The translations under genes and the position numbers were made by a program. Of a DNA stretch of 64,000 bases, positions 35,601 through 43,623 are shown one piece after another. Origin of the DNA: JALCLA01 sp965653565 (GTDB taxonomy: Bacteria > Pseudomonadota > Gammaproteobacteria > Xanthomonadales > Xanthomonadaceae). Position 1 is the stretch's first letter. Each line of letters starts with the position of its first letter. The notes below the pieces were generated by a model. That model saw only the letters and a list, made by a program, of their open reading frames with translations, had not been told where the DNA came from and did no database searches. Location of the stretch: the NCBI GenBank assembly GCA_965653565.1, contig CBFHAI010000014.1:30799-94798 (forward strand), in the 5' to 3' direction.

Positions 35601-38600
35601 GATGGTGAGGCCGGTCGGCGCGGCGACCAGCTCATAACGCAAGGCATCGCCCCGGTCGTTGTCGCGTGCCTGCACGGTGAACCGATACGGCGCGCTCACC
35701 GAGGCCGGCGGCAGCAAGGTGCTCAGCATCGTCGGTGCGGCGTTGACATGGTCGACCGACACGGTGAAGCGCTGGCTGTCGAACAGGCCTTCCGGATCGC
35801 TGGCGCGCACGGCGAAATAGGCGGCCGCCGTCGCGTTGTTGTTGTCGAGGCACTCGGCGATGGCTTCGCCTTCGTCGATGCGCGCGAACAAATGATTGTC
35901 GATCGCGGCCGGATCGAATCCGGCCAGCGTGAGCGTGAGTTCTTCACCGGCGGCGAGCACCGGCACGTCGAGCGTGCCGACCAGGTCCGCGCCGCTGTAG
36001 ATGCCGACGCTGGTGCCGGCGGCGGTCGGTGCCAGGCCGCGGTTCTGCACCAGCACCGTGATCGTGCTGCTGCCGTCGGTTTCTTGCAGGCGCAGATCGA
36101 ACAGCGCGAGGTCCGCCAGACCGAGCGGATTGCGATCCGGGAAGGTGTTGAGGCGGAAGCTGTTGTGCGTCAGCCAGCTGTTCGCCGCCTGTGCCGGAAT
36201 CGTGCCGTCGTCGTTGACGTTGTCGACGTGATAGGCGTGCTGGTTCCAGATCGAACGCGTCGGCATCCAGGCGCGCGACTGACTCGAAATCATCCGCAGG
36301 CCCTTCTGGCCCGACGGACCGTAGTACAGATTGCTGGCCAGCAGGATGTCGGCGCTGCCGTCGCGATCGACGTCGGCCACCACCGGATATTCGTAGGCGG
36401 TGCCGCTGGAATTGTCCATTTCCAGGCGCACGCGGCCGGTGGCGCCGTCGAACACGCGGAACTTGCGTTCGTCGGCCTGCATCACTTCGACCGCACCGTC
36501 GCCGTCGAAATCGAACAGCGTCGAGCCGGTGATGTTGGACGACACATCGACGATCGGCTGCTTCCACTTCAGCTGACCGGTGTGGGTGAAGACGAAGTAG
36601 AAGTTGCGTCCCGCGACACCGATGTCGCGCTGACCGTCGGCATCGAAATCGGCGATCGTCGGCGCACCGCCGCGGCCGCCATCGCCGAGCGCGGCGGTCC
36701 ACATCGCGGTGCCGCTGGCGCTGAGCGCGACCACGCGGCCACCGCCGACGACGACGATGTCGCCGTTGCCGTCCCGGTTCAAATCGCCGATCGCCGTCAT
36801 GCCGTCGCCGATGGCGTCATAGCGCCACAGCAAGGTGCCGGTGCTGCTGTACATCGACGGACCGACGACGACTTCGAGGCCGGGCTCGGCGCGCAGGTCT
36901 ACCGCGATGCCGAAGCTGCCGATCGATGGGCTGTAGCTGTCGCCTTCGTACGGCGCGCTGCCCTGCCATTTGATCTGGCCGGTGGCCGAATAGACGGTCT
37001 TGCCGAGCACGATCTCGGGGCTGCCGTCGCCTTCGAGATCGGCGATCGACGCACCGCCGACGTTCCAGCTGCGCGCCGGCGACGGATTGCTCCATTTGAT
37101 GCTGCCGTCGCGATTGATGACGATGATGCCGCCCTGCATGCGCGGCGCGATGATCTCGGCGATGCCGTCGCCGTCGATATCGCCGGCGGCGAGATTGGCG
37201 TAGCTCGGCACGCGCGCGGAAGCGTCCGACACGCTGAAGCGTTCCTCACCGGTATCGCCGCGCACCACGCGGATGATGCCGTCGCTGCGATCGGTGCCGC
37301 TGCCGCCGTAGGCGACGAAGGCGACATCGGGAACATCGTTGCCGTCGACCGCGCCATCGCCGTTGGTATCGTTGAGCGGAATCACGACCGGCGAGTTCAT
37401 CACCTGGTCGTAGCTCGACAGCGTGCTGCTGGCGTTCCAGTGCCAGCGCACCACCGGATCGAAGTCGGCGGCGCTCGACGGCTCGCGGCACATCGCGTTC
37501 GGCGCGCGCACGCTGCCGGTGAGGCCGGCATCGTTCGCCAGCCAGGTCAGCACGCCGCTATTGGCGACCACATTCGTGCCCGCGGCAGCGACGGTGGCCA
37601 GGTACGACAGCGGATCGTTGTCCGGATCGGTGGCGCCGATCGGATAGGTGTAGGTCGCACCGGCGTCGACGCGCGGCGGCGGCGTCGTGGTGATCTGCGG
37701 CGGACGGTTCTGCGGCAGGGCTTCGACCACCAGCGTGTAGACCTGGCGCGCCGTGCCGCCGCGGCCGTCATCGGCAATGACGGCAACCGATTGATTGCCG
37801 ATGTGGCGCGCTTCCGGCGTCCACGTGATGACGCCGGTTTCGGCGTCGATGCTCATCGTCAGCGGCGCGCCGTCGAGGCGATAGACCAGCGTGTCGTCGT
37901 CGGGATCGGTGGCATCGACGTCGTAGCTGTACGACTCGCCAACATAGACGTGCAAGCCCGGCGTCGACGTGATCACCGGCGGATGGTTCGCATGCACCGT
38001 CAGCTGGAACGTCTGCTGCGCCGTCGCGCCGCGCAGGTCGGTGACGAGCACCGTCACCGTGTGGGTGCGGGCGGCCAGCACGCTCAAGTCGTAGCTGAAG
38101 CGGCCGCTGAGCGGATTGATGTAAAGACCGGCGGGCGCTGCCGTCAATTCGAATTCATGCGCATCGCCGACGTCGGGATCGGCGACGGTGACCTGGTAGT
38201 CGTACGGCCGGCCCTGATCGAATTCGGTCACCGCCTGCGAGGTGATGCTCGGCGCGGCGTTGGCGTCTTCCAGGTTGATCAGGAACGACTGCGTGTCGAA
38301 CAGATCGTAAGGATCGGTGGCGCGCGCGATGGCGAGCGCGGCGCGCGTGGCGTTGTTGTCGTCGAGGCATTCGTCGATGCCGTCCGCGGCTATCGTCGCC
38401 GACACGTCATCGGTGGGCAGCTCGCCGAGCGTGATCGAAACCCAGCGCGATTCGCCGCTGTGCAGCGGACCGACCGTCACTTCGCCGATGACAGCGCCGC
38501 TGGCGTCGGTGCCGAGGAAGAACCGCACGGTCGACGTCGCATCGACATCGGCCAGCCCGCGGTTGATGGCTTCGGCCGACAGCACGTAGCCGTCGCCCTG

Positions 38601-40955
38601 CGCTTCGAGTTTCAGATGGCCGAGCGTGAGATCCGGATTGCCCAGATGTTCGAGCGCCACCGGCAGATAGGCCATCACCAGGCCGGTCGTGCCCAGATGC
38701 GTGGTGAACAAGCCGCTGTTGGTCGGCCAGGTGCCGTCGGCGACGCGCTGGTTGTCGAGCAGGAATTCGATATTGCGCAACACCACCGGATCGGTGAGCG
38801 GCGGATCGAGTTCATCGAGCGCGAAGCCGACCCAGGCCGAGGTCAGCGCGTCGGAGACGCTGCCGCCGGTGCGATGCCAGCCGCCGCCGGCGCGTTCGCG
38901 GGCGCGCAAGATAGTGTCGAGCTGCGCGATGCGCGCCTGCGTGCTGGTGCGCAGCGCGGTGTCGTCGATGTGCGGCAGCGATTCGGCCAGGCCGATCATG
39001 CCGAAGGCGAGCGCCAGATTGTCGCCGTCGTTCACCGGCCGCGACAGGAAATACTGCGCCACGCGCGGCAGCACGGTGCGCAACTGCAAACCGAGTTCGA
39101 TCTGCGCCGGCGTGACGTTCGGCAAGCGCGAAATATCGCGCAGATAGCGATTGGCACTGAGCGCGATCAGCGCCGTGGCGGCTTCGTTCGAGCTGAGCCA
39201 GCCGCTGCTGTGATCGTAAGTCCAGTACGACCGGATATCGGTATTCGTCACGCGTGCCAGGAAGAAGCGCAGGCCGTTCTCGCGCACCGCCAGCGTGCGC
39301 GCACGATCGGGCACGTAGCTCAGCGCCCACAGCGCGAACGCCGTCTGCGTGCGCGAATATTCCGGATGGCTGCGGCGGATCGAACCGTCGGCCTGCTGGC
39401 TGCCGAGAATCTTGGCGAGCAAGTATTCGGCGGCGGCTTCGTCGACGTCGGCGCGCTCCATCGAACCCTGCAGGCCGAGCAGCGTCTGGTTCTGCACATG
39501 GCAGCCGAGGCAATCGTTCTGCCGGTCCCAGGCCAGCGTTTGCGGCCCGACATAGTTGCTGCCTTTCGCGATCGCACTGCGCACGCGCTGGAACAGCGGC
39601 GCGATGATGGTGCCCTCGCCGTCTTCCAGACCGACATCGTCGGGAATGACGTAGCACTGCGAATTGAAGGTGCGCACCGGCTGCACGAAGGCGGCATCGA
39701 GCCGGCCTGCGATCACGCCGGAGACCGCGTCGATCGCGAGCGCCTGCGGCGCACGGTCGAGCGCGTAGTCGAGGGTGTCGTTGTCGGGATCTTCGGCGTC
39801 GACGTCGTAGCGATAATCCTGGCCTTCGGTCGCCACGGTGACCGGCGGCGACACGATCTCCGGCGCGGCGTTCACCAGCCGCACTTCGATATCGATGCGC
39901 GCGACTTCCGAATCGAGTTGACCGTCGTTGACGCGGAAAGTGAAGCTGTCGGGGCCGAAATAACCCGGATTCGGCGTGTAGACCAGGTCGGGCGCCGTGC
40001 CGCTCAGTGTGCCGTGGATGGGCGCGTCGACGATGCTGAAGGTGAGTGCGTCGTCTTCCGGATCGGTGCCGGTCAACGTGAGCGGCAGCGGCACATCCTC
40101 ATCGGTGACGAACGTCTGCGGCAGCGCGGTGGGCGCGCGGTTGTAGCAGGTGGCTTCGCCCTTGAATTCGAAACTCAGCCAGCCCTGGCCGGTGAGTTGA
40201 TAGTCGCGCAGCCGCACGGTGACGAAGCGCTGCACGTGGTAGTCGAAACGGCTGCCCTGCCCGCGCGTGTCGTCCCATACCGGCAGGATGATGTCCTGCG
40301 TTTTCAATACGTCCATCGCGGCGCGGATCGCCGCGGAATTCATCGAACCGGTCGAGCCCTGCGCCCAGTCGCCGATGTTGAGCAGATGATCGGTGGCGTC
40401 GTCGGGATCGACGTAGGTGTCGCTGTCGCCCGGCGGCATCAGGCTCGCCGCCATGGTCGGCGCGTCGGTCGCACCGGTCCAACTCAGCCAGCTGAAATTG
40501 CCGGCGCCGGTGCCGCGTGCAAGTTGATCGATCACGGCGCCTACCGCGAGTCCGTCGATGCGCGATTTCGGCAGCGCGATCGGATAGATCGGACAGAAAT
40601 CGTCGACCACTTTCAGCTCGAAAGGCTGCTCCGTGCGGCCGCCGCGGCCATCCTCGACGGCGACGCGGAAGGCGTGCCGTCCGAGGTCGGATGCCGTCGG
40701 ACGCCAGCGCAGTTCGCCGCTGGCCGCATCGATCGTCGCGTTCGCCGGCGCTATCGGCAGCAGGTAGCGCAGCGTGTCGGCATCGGCGTCTTCGGCCCGC
40801 ACCGCATAGTTGAAACCGAGCTTGATGGTGGCCAGGCGCTCGGGCCGGGAGACGATCTGCGGCGCGCTGTTGGTCTGCGCCAGCAAGGGCAACGACACAA
40901 CGAACGACAACAGTACGGCGCACGCCGCGCGCAGCGCGGTCGAAAAATGCAGCAT
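29661..40955 (-). CDS. Giant secreted RHS/YD-repeat polymorphic toxin with adhesin-like N-terminal half
   Basis: 3764 residues from ATG 40955, with GGGGGA upstream and a Sec signal peptide at residues 1-27. Order seen: about ten Ig/cadherin-like domains (starts such as NHPPVITSTP, ends GG-T-x-Q-x-F); an alpha/alpha-toroid, squalene-cyclase-like region (about 470-750) containing C482-LGC-H486, a heme-type CxxCH; CARDB-like domains ending ECLDNNNAT; an FG-GAP-like propeller (about 1160-1575, DTNGDGAVDGNDVPDVAF, GDIDGDGIAEI); more Ig domains; then YD repeats (about 2480-3450) and the RHS core end FYDLRARLYNPQNGRFLTAD and YLYTHADPVNNIDPSGH (to residue 3594). The 170-residue tail has D3672 and E3685-A-K3687, a PD-(D/E)xK nuclease pattern. 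The candidate immunity gene follows. Confidence 0.85.
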   Translation of the reverse strand: MLHFSTALRAACAVLLSFVVSLPLLAQTNSAPQIVSRPERLATIKLGFNYAVRAEDADADTLRYLLPIAPANATIDAASGELRWRPTASDLGRHAFRVAVEDGRGGRTEQPFELKVVDDFCPIYPIALPKSRIDGLAVGAVIDQLARGTGAGNFSWLSWTGATDAPTMAASLMPPGDSDTYVDPDDATDHLLNIGDWAQGSTGSMNSAAIRAAMDVLKTQDIILPVWDDTRGQGSRFDYHVQRFVTVRLRDYQLTGQGWLSFEFKGEATCYNRAPTALPQTFVTDEDVPLPLTLTGTDPEDDALTFSIVDAPIHGTLSGTAPDLVYTPNPGYFGPDSFTFRVNDGQLDSEVARIDIEVRLVNAAPEIVSPPVTVATEGQDYRYDVDAEDPDNDTLDYALDRAPQALAIDAVSGVIAGRLDAAFVQPVRTFNSQCYVIPDDVGLEDGEGTIIAPLFQRVRSAIAKGSNYVGPQTLAWDRQNDCLGCHVQNQTLLGLQGSMERADVDEAAAEYLLAKILGSQQADGSIRRSHPEYSRTQTAFALWALSYVPDRARTLAVRENGLRFFLARVTNTDIRSYWTYDHSSGWLSSNEAATALIALSANRYLRDISRLPNVTPAQIELGLQLRTVLPRVAQYFLSRPVNDGDNLALAFGMIGLAESLPHIDDTALRTSTQARIAQLDTILRARERAGGGWHRTGGSVSDALTSAWVGFALDELDPPLTDPVVLRNIEFLLDNQRVADGTWPTNSGLFTTHLGTTGLVMAYLPVALEHLGNPDLTLGHLKLEAQGDGYVLSAEAINRGLADVDATSTVRFFLGTDASGAVIGEVTVGPLHSGESRWVSITLGELPTDDVSATIAADGIDECLDDNNATRAALAIARATDPYDLFDTQSFLINLEDANAAPSITSQAVTEFDQGRPYDYQVTVADPDVGDAHEFELTAAPAGLYINPLSGRFSYDLSVLAARTHTVTVLVTDLRGATAQQTFQLTVHANHPPVITSTPGLHVYVGESYSYDVDATDPDDDTLVYRLDGAPLTMSIDAETGVITWTPEARHIGNQSVAVIADDGRGGTARQVYTLVVEALPQNRPPQITTTPPPRVDAGATYTYPIGATDPDNDPLSYLATVAAAGTNVVANSGVLTWLANDAGLTGSVRAPNAMCREPSSAADFDPVVRWHWNASSTLSSYDQVMNSPVVIPLNDTNGDGAVDGNDVPDVAFVAYGGSGTDRSDGIIRVVRGDTGEERFSVSDASARVPSYANLAAGDIDGDGIAEIIAPRMQGGIIVINRDGSIKWSNPSPARSWNVGGASIADLEGDGSPEIVLGKTVYSATGQIKWQGSAPYEGDSYSPSIGSFGIAVDLRAEPGLEVVVGPSMYSSTGTLLWRYDAIGDGMTAIGDLNRDGNGDIVVVGGGRVVALSASGTAMWTAALGDGGRGGAPTIADFDADGQRDIGVAGRNFYFVFTHTGQLKWKQPIVDVSSNITGSTLFDFDGDGAVEVMQADERKFRVFDGATGRVRLEMDNSSGTAYEYPVVADVDRDGSADILLASNLYYGPSGQKGLRMISSQSRAWMPTRSIWNQHAYHVDNVNDDGTIPAQAANSWLTHNSFRLNTFPDRNPLGLADLALFDLRLQETDGSSTITVLVQNRGLAPTAAGTSVGIYSGADLVGTLDVPVLAAGEELTLTLAGFDPAAIDNHLFARIDEGEAIAECLDNNNATAAAYFAVRASDPEGLFDSQRFTVSVDHVNAAPTMLSTLLPPASVSAPYRFTVQARDNDRGDALRYELVAAPTGLTIEAVSGELRWTPTAEQDGNHVVRVRVTDLGGLSVERGFDLLVSDNHPPQITSTPATTATIGAEYQYDVEASDADGDALSYGLTQAPTGMQIDGSSGLIRWTPAAVASVDVEVRVLDSRGGFALQRYTLQVSGPVNHPPVITSTPSTSASPGRAYAYLIDATDPDNDVLSVLVPVKPAGMTLNEFTGQLMWTPTSAQLGTHAVQVQVIDGRGGSATQSFNIVVGEIVGNQPPSILSTPPFTAKAGREYRYPVQAEDPNGDTLNYSLIQAPSGMTIAADGTIAWTPAAAGSQAVRVRVADAQSYVEQSWSISVLAADVPLNADVHITPDPAPLGGSITIQIAVSGAAGQTTVSGTVDGTPIVLDQDGSTTIAAPTTPGSHTVVVTVTDGHDTDTTEVTFNVIDPNDTVAPVVQIHAPREGETEQLLVLTSPADAIVSVSDDNLRSWTLKMFERGAPGNEGILVASGNAAVNDSQVGRIDPTLLMNGQYSLVLRAEDASGNAAQDVVAVSIEGAMKLGHFSITFEDLNLPVSGIPVTVSRTYDTRQRHRALDFGQGWSLSYQNVRIYESRRPGFAWEFKVYPSGPLGLIPNYCMESALGNVVSVTLADGKVEKFRARAYPECNQVLPLVDVELRFEAMPGTDGRLEPLDNSSGRLMNGSISPLDDAGTPIDPNLYRYIDADGVEYTLDQNFGLRQIHERAGDNLITFGRDGIVHSNGTSVNFVRDAAGRITRVIAPDASELGYEYNAAGDLTAFVDAGGNRTTYTYESGHYLRDIIDPRGVRVSRNEYDDDGRLVAIIDADGNRIEYTRDIDGRVETVKDRNGGRTVYIYNERGDVLAETNPLNQTTHRTYDGDGNELTRTDALGRTQRWTYDTLGNVLTDTNGENETTTNVYGSFNHLITQTDAAGRVVLRNAWRNITLPGTGIEVYAGPLVSMTDANNFVTGFGYDPVSSELTRITDAAGGSTVFELDARGYKLAEIDALGGRTEYVNDDLGRVLEQRRTRTRADGTAQVLVTRYTLDDNGNTIATEHPDGGVTRVEYDESGRIIAEIDALGRRTEHEFDDRGDETFIRYPDGTLETKTYDANGNVLTHTDRAGRITRFVYDSANRLTDTLLPDGTGGSDADNPRTRNVYDAAGQLIETIDANGNSTRYEYDDAGRRTRTILPSVGTMEAAIVEEYDNAGRRVASTDAEGHRVEYRYDPAGRLIETIDEGASTKIELDAVGRKIAETDATGRITRYAYDALGRPTAVVLPNPATGVNPPLVAGASPDSGTLTTRYFYDESGNKIRQIDAEGRVTRWEYDEMGREIARELPDGQRETKVWDLAGQLIERTDFNGKTTRFSYDAAGRVQQIDYPDDADVSFDYDAMGERTEAIDGRGVSTAGYDERNRVVQVSDADGGVIEYQYDAAGNLLSRVSQNQSLVYLYDARNRLTQVTRSVDGEMPSVTRYEYDDDGNRSVMLGGDGLRTEYGYDRRHRLTSLVKRTAAGALLFAMQYTVDASGMRTAIAESDAVGPLRSVLYEYDASRRLTRETIDHRDDAKDRLSVWTYDAVGNRLTQAVTAAAAAEATAYAYDANDRLQQESRVGGAGAGTTTYTYDDNGNTLTKSAPSGVTSYRYDDANRLVEAQTPEGTTNYVYNADGLRVRQIHVPAGGTALTTWYVQDTVCAYAQVIEEYQASGTGARQLAATFAFGDDLISQSRYDAGGNPTTRFVQADGFGSTRWLTDGAGTVTDAIDYDAFGKEIARSGSTAVEHLYRGERFDPNVGFYDLRARLYNPQNGRFLTADSFHGFSMDPRSLHKYLYTHADPVNNIDPSGHLTLTELITGLNASINLAVRAIPAAFRISKSFGGAALRTLGQVVENAARQVLGKALRIDPMKIGTKVVNGPGGRRVIDFFITIGQRTATIEAKYGIPRFGSQAFTRLVAQLRSAMATQDTGQVVLWTLRAPTQAELSGLLSTLGTEASAIQFVSGLQGLANWARFFFLAV

Positions 40956-41589
40956 GGCGAAAATCCCCCGACGAAATCCCGATCGAACATCACTTGCCGC
41001 GCGACCCACCCCCCGATCGGCCGCGCAGCATCCCCGTACCGCGTGTCGATGATCGTACGAATCGATGACGACTCGACGACTGCGCGCCCGTCTCTTGGGA
41101 CTGGCTGCGCGGGCGGATTCTGTCATGCACGAACGCGATGCGTCACGTTTTTTTGCATCGGTACCGACGAGCGGCGCAGTGAATGCTGTCGTAGGCGTGA
41201 AGAACCCCACGGATGGGGGGCGACTGCAATTTTTACGCGCGGAAAGCCGTGATCCATTCGCAGCTGTTCGGCACGAGGAATTGTTTATTCGCAGAGCGCG
41301 AAGCAGCGAGCATGGCCGATGAAACCGTTGCATCGCTGTGCTCGCGGAATTCAATCGGCGACATGCTTTGCGGCAGGCGCACGGGCCTTCTAGCAGCGTC
41401 GATCGCGCACCGATGCCGAAGCGCGCAGCGTGAGTCCTGCCATCGATCGTCGCGGGACGCTGTTCGTCCCGTCGAACCCGTCACCGGTCGCGCGCCGGCT
41501 TCAATCGGACGCGGCAGCGCCGCGACACTGCCGTTCGCGAAGCCCATCAGAGGAATGGTGTTCGCGTTCGCCAGCCTCCGGAGCCTTCA
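40956..41589. other. 634-nt gap between divergent genes, no gene seen
   Basis: Upstream of both the RHS gene (minus) and the DUF2306-like gene (plus), so it should hold both promoters. By eye there is no strong TTGACA/TATAAT pair, no palindromic repeat of the families listed and no known riboswitch core; I checked for the c-di-GMP-I motif and did not find it. A T-run (TTTTTTT near 41149) and CAATTTTTACG near 41228 are the only AT-rich patches. Open frames here have no family resemblance. Confidence 0.5.
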
Positions 41590-42480
41590 ATGAAGCGCCA
41601 CACCAGCAACGCCATGCACGCCGCCGTTCTCGATCGCGCCGATGCTTCGTCGCTCGCCGTCCCGATGAGCGGCGCGCGCATCGATTCCGCGACGCGGGTC
41701 GGCGCGCGGGTGCTGAAAGCTTCGGCCACCGCGTGGTTCGTCGTCGCCGTGCTCGGGCAACTGATGTTCATGGTCTACGTGCTCGGCTTCTACGGCCGTG
41801 CCGCGCTGCGCGGCGACCTGGCGGCCTGGGGCAAAGTCATGCCGCACGGTTACGTCGCCGGCGATACCATCGGCAACCTGATCGTCGTGGTGCACATCGC
41901 GTTCGTCAGTCTCGTGATCCTCGGCGGCGCGTTGCAGCTGGTGCCGGCGATACGCCGCGCCGCGCCTGCGTTTCATCGCTGGAACGGGCGCGTCTACCTG
42001 ATTTCCACGCTGGTGATGAGCATCGGCGGCCTGCTCATGGTGTGGACGCGCGGCGCCGTCGGCGACCTGTCGCAGAACATCGCGATCAACCTCAATGCCT
42101 TCGTCATCATTGCGTGCGCCGTCCTCGCGTATCGTCATGCGCGTGCGCGTCGGATCGACATACATCGGCGCTGGGCGCTGCGCTTGTTCATGGCGGTGAG
42201 CGGCGTCTGGTTCTTCCGTGTCGGCCTGATGTTCTGGATCCTGGTGAATCAGGGCCCGGTCGGCTTCGATCCGAAAACCTTCGAAGGACCGGCACTGACC
42301 ACGCTCGCATTCGCACAATTCCTGTTGCCGCTGGCGATACTGGAGCTGTATCTGCGCGCGCAGCGCAGCGGCGGCGCACGGTGGCAGTTGTCGGTGGCGA
42401 TGGTGATCGCGGCGATGACGCTGGTGACGGCGATCGGCATCGCCGCGGCGACGATGATCATGTGGCTGCCGCGGTTGTGA
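41590..42480 (+). CDS. DUF2306-like integral membrane protein
   Basis: 296 residues with about seven hydrophobic segments starting near residue 45 (ATAWFVVAVLGQLMFMVYVL). The features of the DUF2306 family are visible: histidines in VVHIAFVSLVILGGALQL, FHRWNGRVYL and HRRWALRLFM. The function of the family is unknown. The first 35 residues are soluble, and a Met at residue 9 is an alternative start. It lies 60 nt upstream of a LytS-type sensor kinase on the same strand and may be part of the signal it detects, but that is speculative. Confidence 0.8.
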   Translation: MKRHTSNAMHAAVLDRADASSLAVPMSGARIDSATRVGARVLKASATAWFVVAVLGQLMFMVYVLGFYGRAALRGDLAAWGKVMPHGYVAGDTIGNLIVVVHIAFVSLVILGGALQLVPAIRRAAPAFHRWNGRVYLISTLVMSIGGLLMVWTRGAVGDLSQNIAINLNAFVIIACAVLAYRHARARRIDIHRRWALRLFMAVSGVWFFRVGLMFWILVNQGPVGFDPKTFEGPALTTLAFAQFLLPLAILELYLRAQRSGGARWQLSVAMVIAAMTLVTAIGIAAATMIMWLPRL

Positions 42481-42501
42481 GCGTCCGCCTTCGCGCACCT
42501 G

Positions 42502-42532
42502 TTGGCGTGCGCGAAGGCGAACTGGCTACTAT
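42502..42532 (+). promoter_or_regulatory. Candidate promoter of the LytS/LytTR pair, leaderless spacing
   Basis: TTGGCG at 42502-42507 and TACTAT at 42527-42532 with a 19-nt spacer. The -10 ends 8 nt before the ATG at 42541, again compatible with a leaderless mRNA. Confidence 0.4.
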
Positions 42533-42540
42533 CGTCGCGC

Positions 42541-43623
42541 ATGCCTCCTCCCCCTGCTCCGACGCCGCGCGGCCTGGCCCGCATCCTGAGCCCGCGGCGT
42601 CTGCTGGTGGTCGCCGGTGTGGCGACGGTGATCGGCCTGCTGCACAGCCATTCCTTCGATGCCACGCCGCTTGGCCGATTGATCCTGCGCGAGATGTTCG
42701 TCGGCTTCATGGCGCTGCTGGCGTTCGGCGTGTTCGAGCGCTGGCCGCGGCGGCTGCCGCGCTGGCTGGCGCGCTGGGCGCTGCAGGTGGTGGCGGTGGC
42801 GATCGTGATTCCGCCGAGCGTGGCCTTCATGTATTTCATCATCACGCAGGACGATCCCACGCCGTTCTTCAAATCGCCCAAGCGCATGAGCGGCTTCGCG
42901 CTGATCACGATGACGGCGCTGCTGATCGCACCATGGATCGCGGTGACCGCACTGTTTCGCCAGCGCGACTATGCCGCGCGCAGCCAGGCATTGGCCTTCG
43001 AACTGGAACGCAGCGAACTCGAACGCAACGCGCTCGATTCCCGGTTGCGCTTGCTGCAGGCGCAAGTCGAGCCACATTTCCTGTTCAACACACTGGCCAA
43101 CGTGCGCGAACTGGTCGACGCCGATTCGCCGCAGGCCTCCACCGTGCTGGCGCACCTGATCGCGTATTTGCGCGCGGCCGTGCCGCGGCTGCACGATCCG
43201 GCCACGACCCTCGGCCAGGAACTGCAACTGGTGCGCGCCTATCTCGAGATAATGCACATGCGCATGCCGGACCGCCTGCAATTCGCGCTGCAGGTCGATG
43301 ACGCGGCGCTCGATCTGCGTTGCCCGCCGACGACGCTGCTGACCCTGGTCGAGAACGCGGTGCGCCACGGCATCGACCCGAGCGAGGAAGGCGGCCGCAT
43401 CGACGTGCAGGTGCAAGTACGCAACCGCCGCTGCATCGCGCAGGTACGCGATACCGGCGTCGGCCTGCAACAGGCCGGCGACAGTCTCGGCACCGGGCTT
43501 TCGAGCTTGCGCGAGCGGCTGCAACTGGTGTTCGGCGGCGATGCGAAACTGCGGCTGACCTCGATCGAACCGCACGGCGTCTGCGTCGAACTCGATTTCC
43601 CGGCCCAGTCGGGCATCGCATGA
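42541..43623 (+). CDS. LytS/YehU-type sensor histidine kinase
   Basis: 360 residues. The N-terminal half has four hydrophobic segments (about residues 18-35, 45-62, 75-100, 118-138). The kinase part is of the His_kinase (PF06580) type: the phosphoacceptor H179 in QAQVEPHFLFNTLANVRELV, then the ATP-binding motifs ENAVRHGIDPSEEGG, RDTGVGL and GTGLSSLRERLQ. Its stop overlaps the start of the response-regulator gene (ATGA). The ATG at 42541 is chosen because it follows a -10-like box and because earlier residues are not conserved-looking. The signal is unknown; LytS-like kinases often respond to small molecules or membrane state. Confidence 0.92.
   Translation: MPPPPAPTPRGLARILSPRRLLVVAGVATVIGLLHSHSFDATPLGRLILREMFVGFMALLAFGVFERWPRRLPRWLARWALQVVAVAIVIPPSVAFMYFIITQDDPTPFFKSPKRMSGFALITMTALLIAPWIAVTALFRQRDYAARSQALAFELERSELERNALDSRLRLLQAQVEPHFLFNTLANVRELVDADSPQASTVLAHLIAYLRAAVPRLHDPATTLGQELQLVRAYLEIMHMRMPDRLQFALQVDDAALDLRCPPTTLLTLVENAVRHGIDPSEEGGRIDVQVQVRNRRCIAQVRDTGVGLQQAGDSLGTGLSSLRERLQLVFGGDAKLRLTSIEPHGVCVELDFPAQSGIA

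Noticed and set aside
29844..41252. 3802-codon plus-strand gene opposite the RHS gene
   Set aside because: Its translation is an arginine/valine/alanine-rich mirror of the RHS repeats without domains; it results from codon bias.
40956..41354. N-terminal extension of the RHS gene to 41354
   Set aside because: It has no conserved sequence and would bury a clean signal peptide that begins at 40955 with a good ribosome-binding site.
40956..41589. c-di-GMP or other riboswitch upstream of the RHS gene
   Set aside because: Searched for the conserved c-di-GMP-I core words and paired stems; none found in order on the minus strand.
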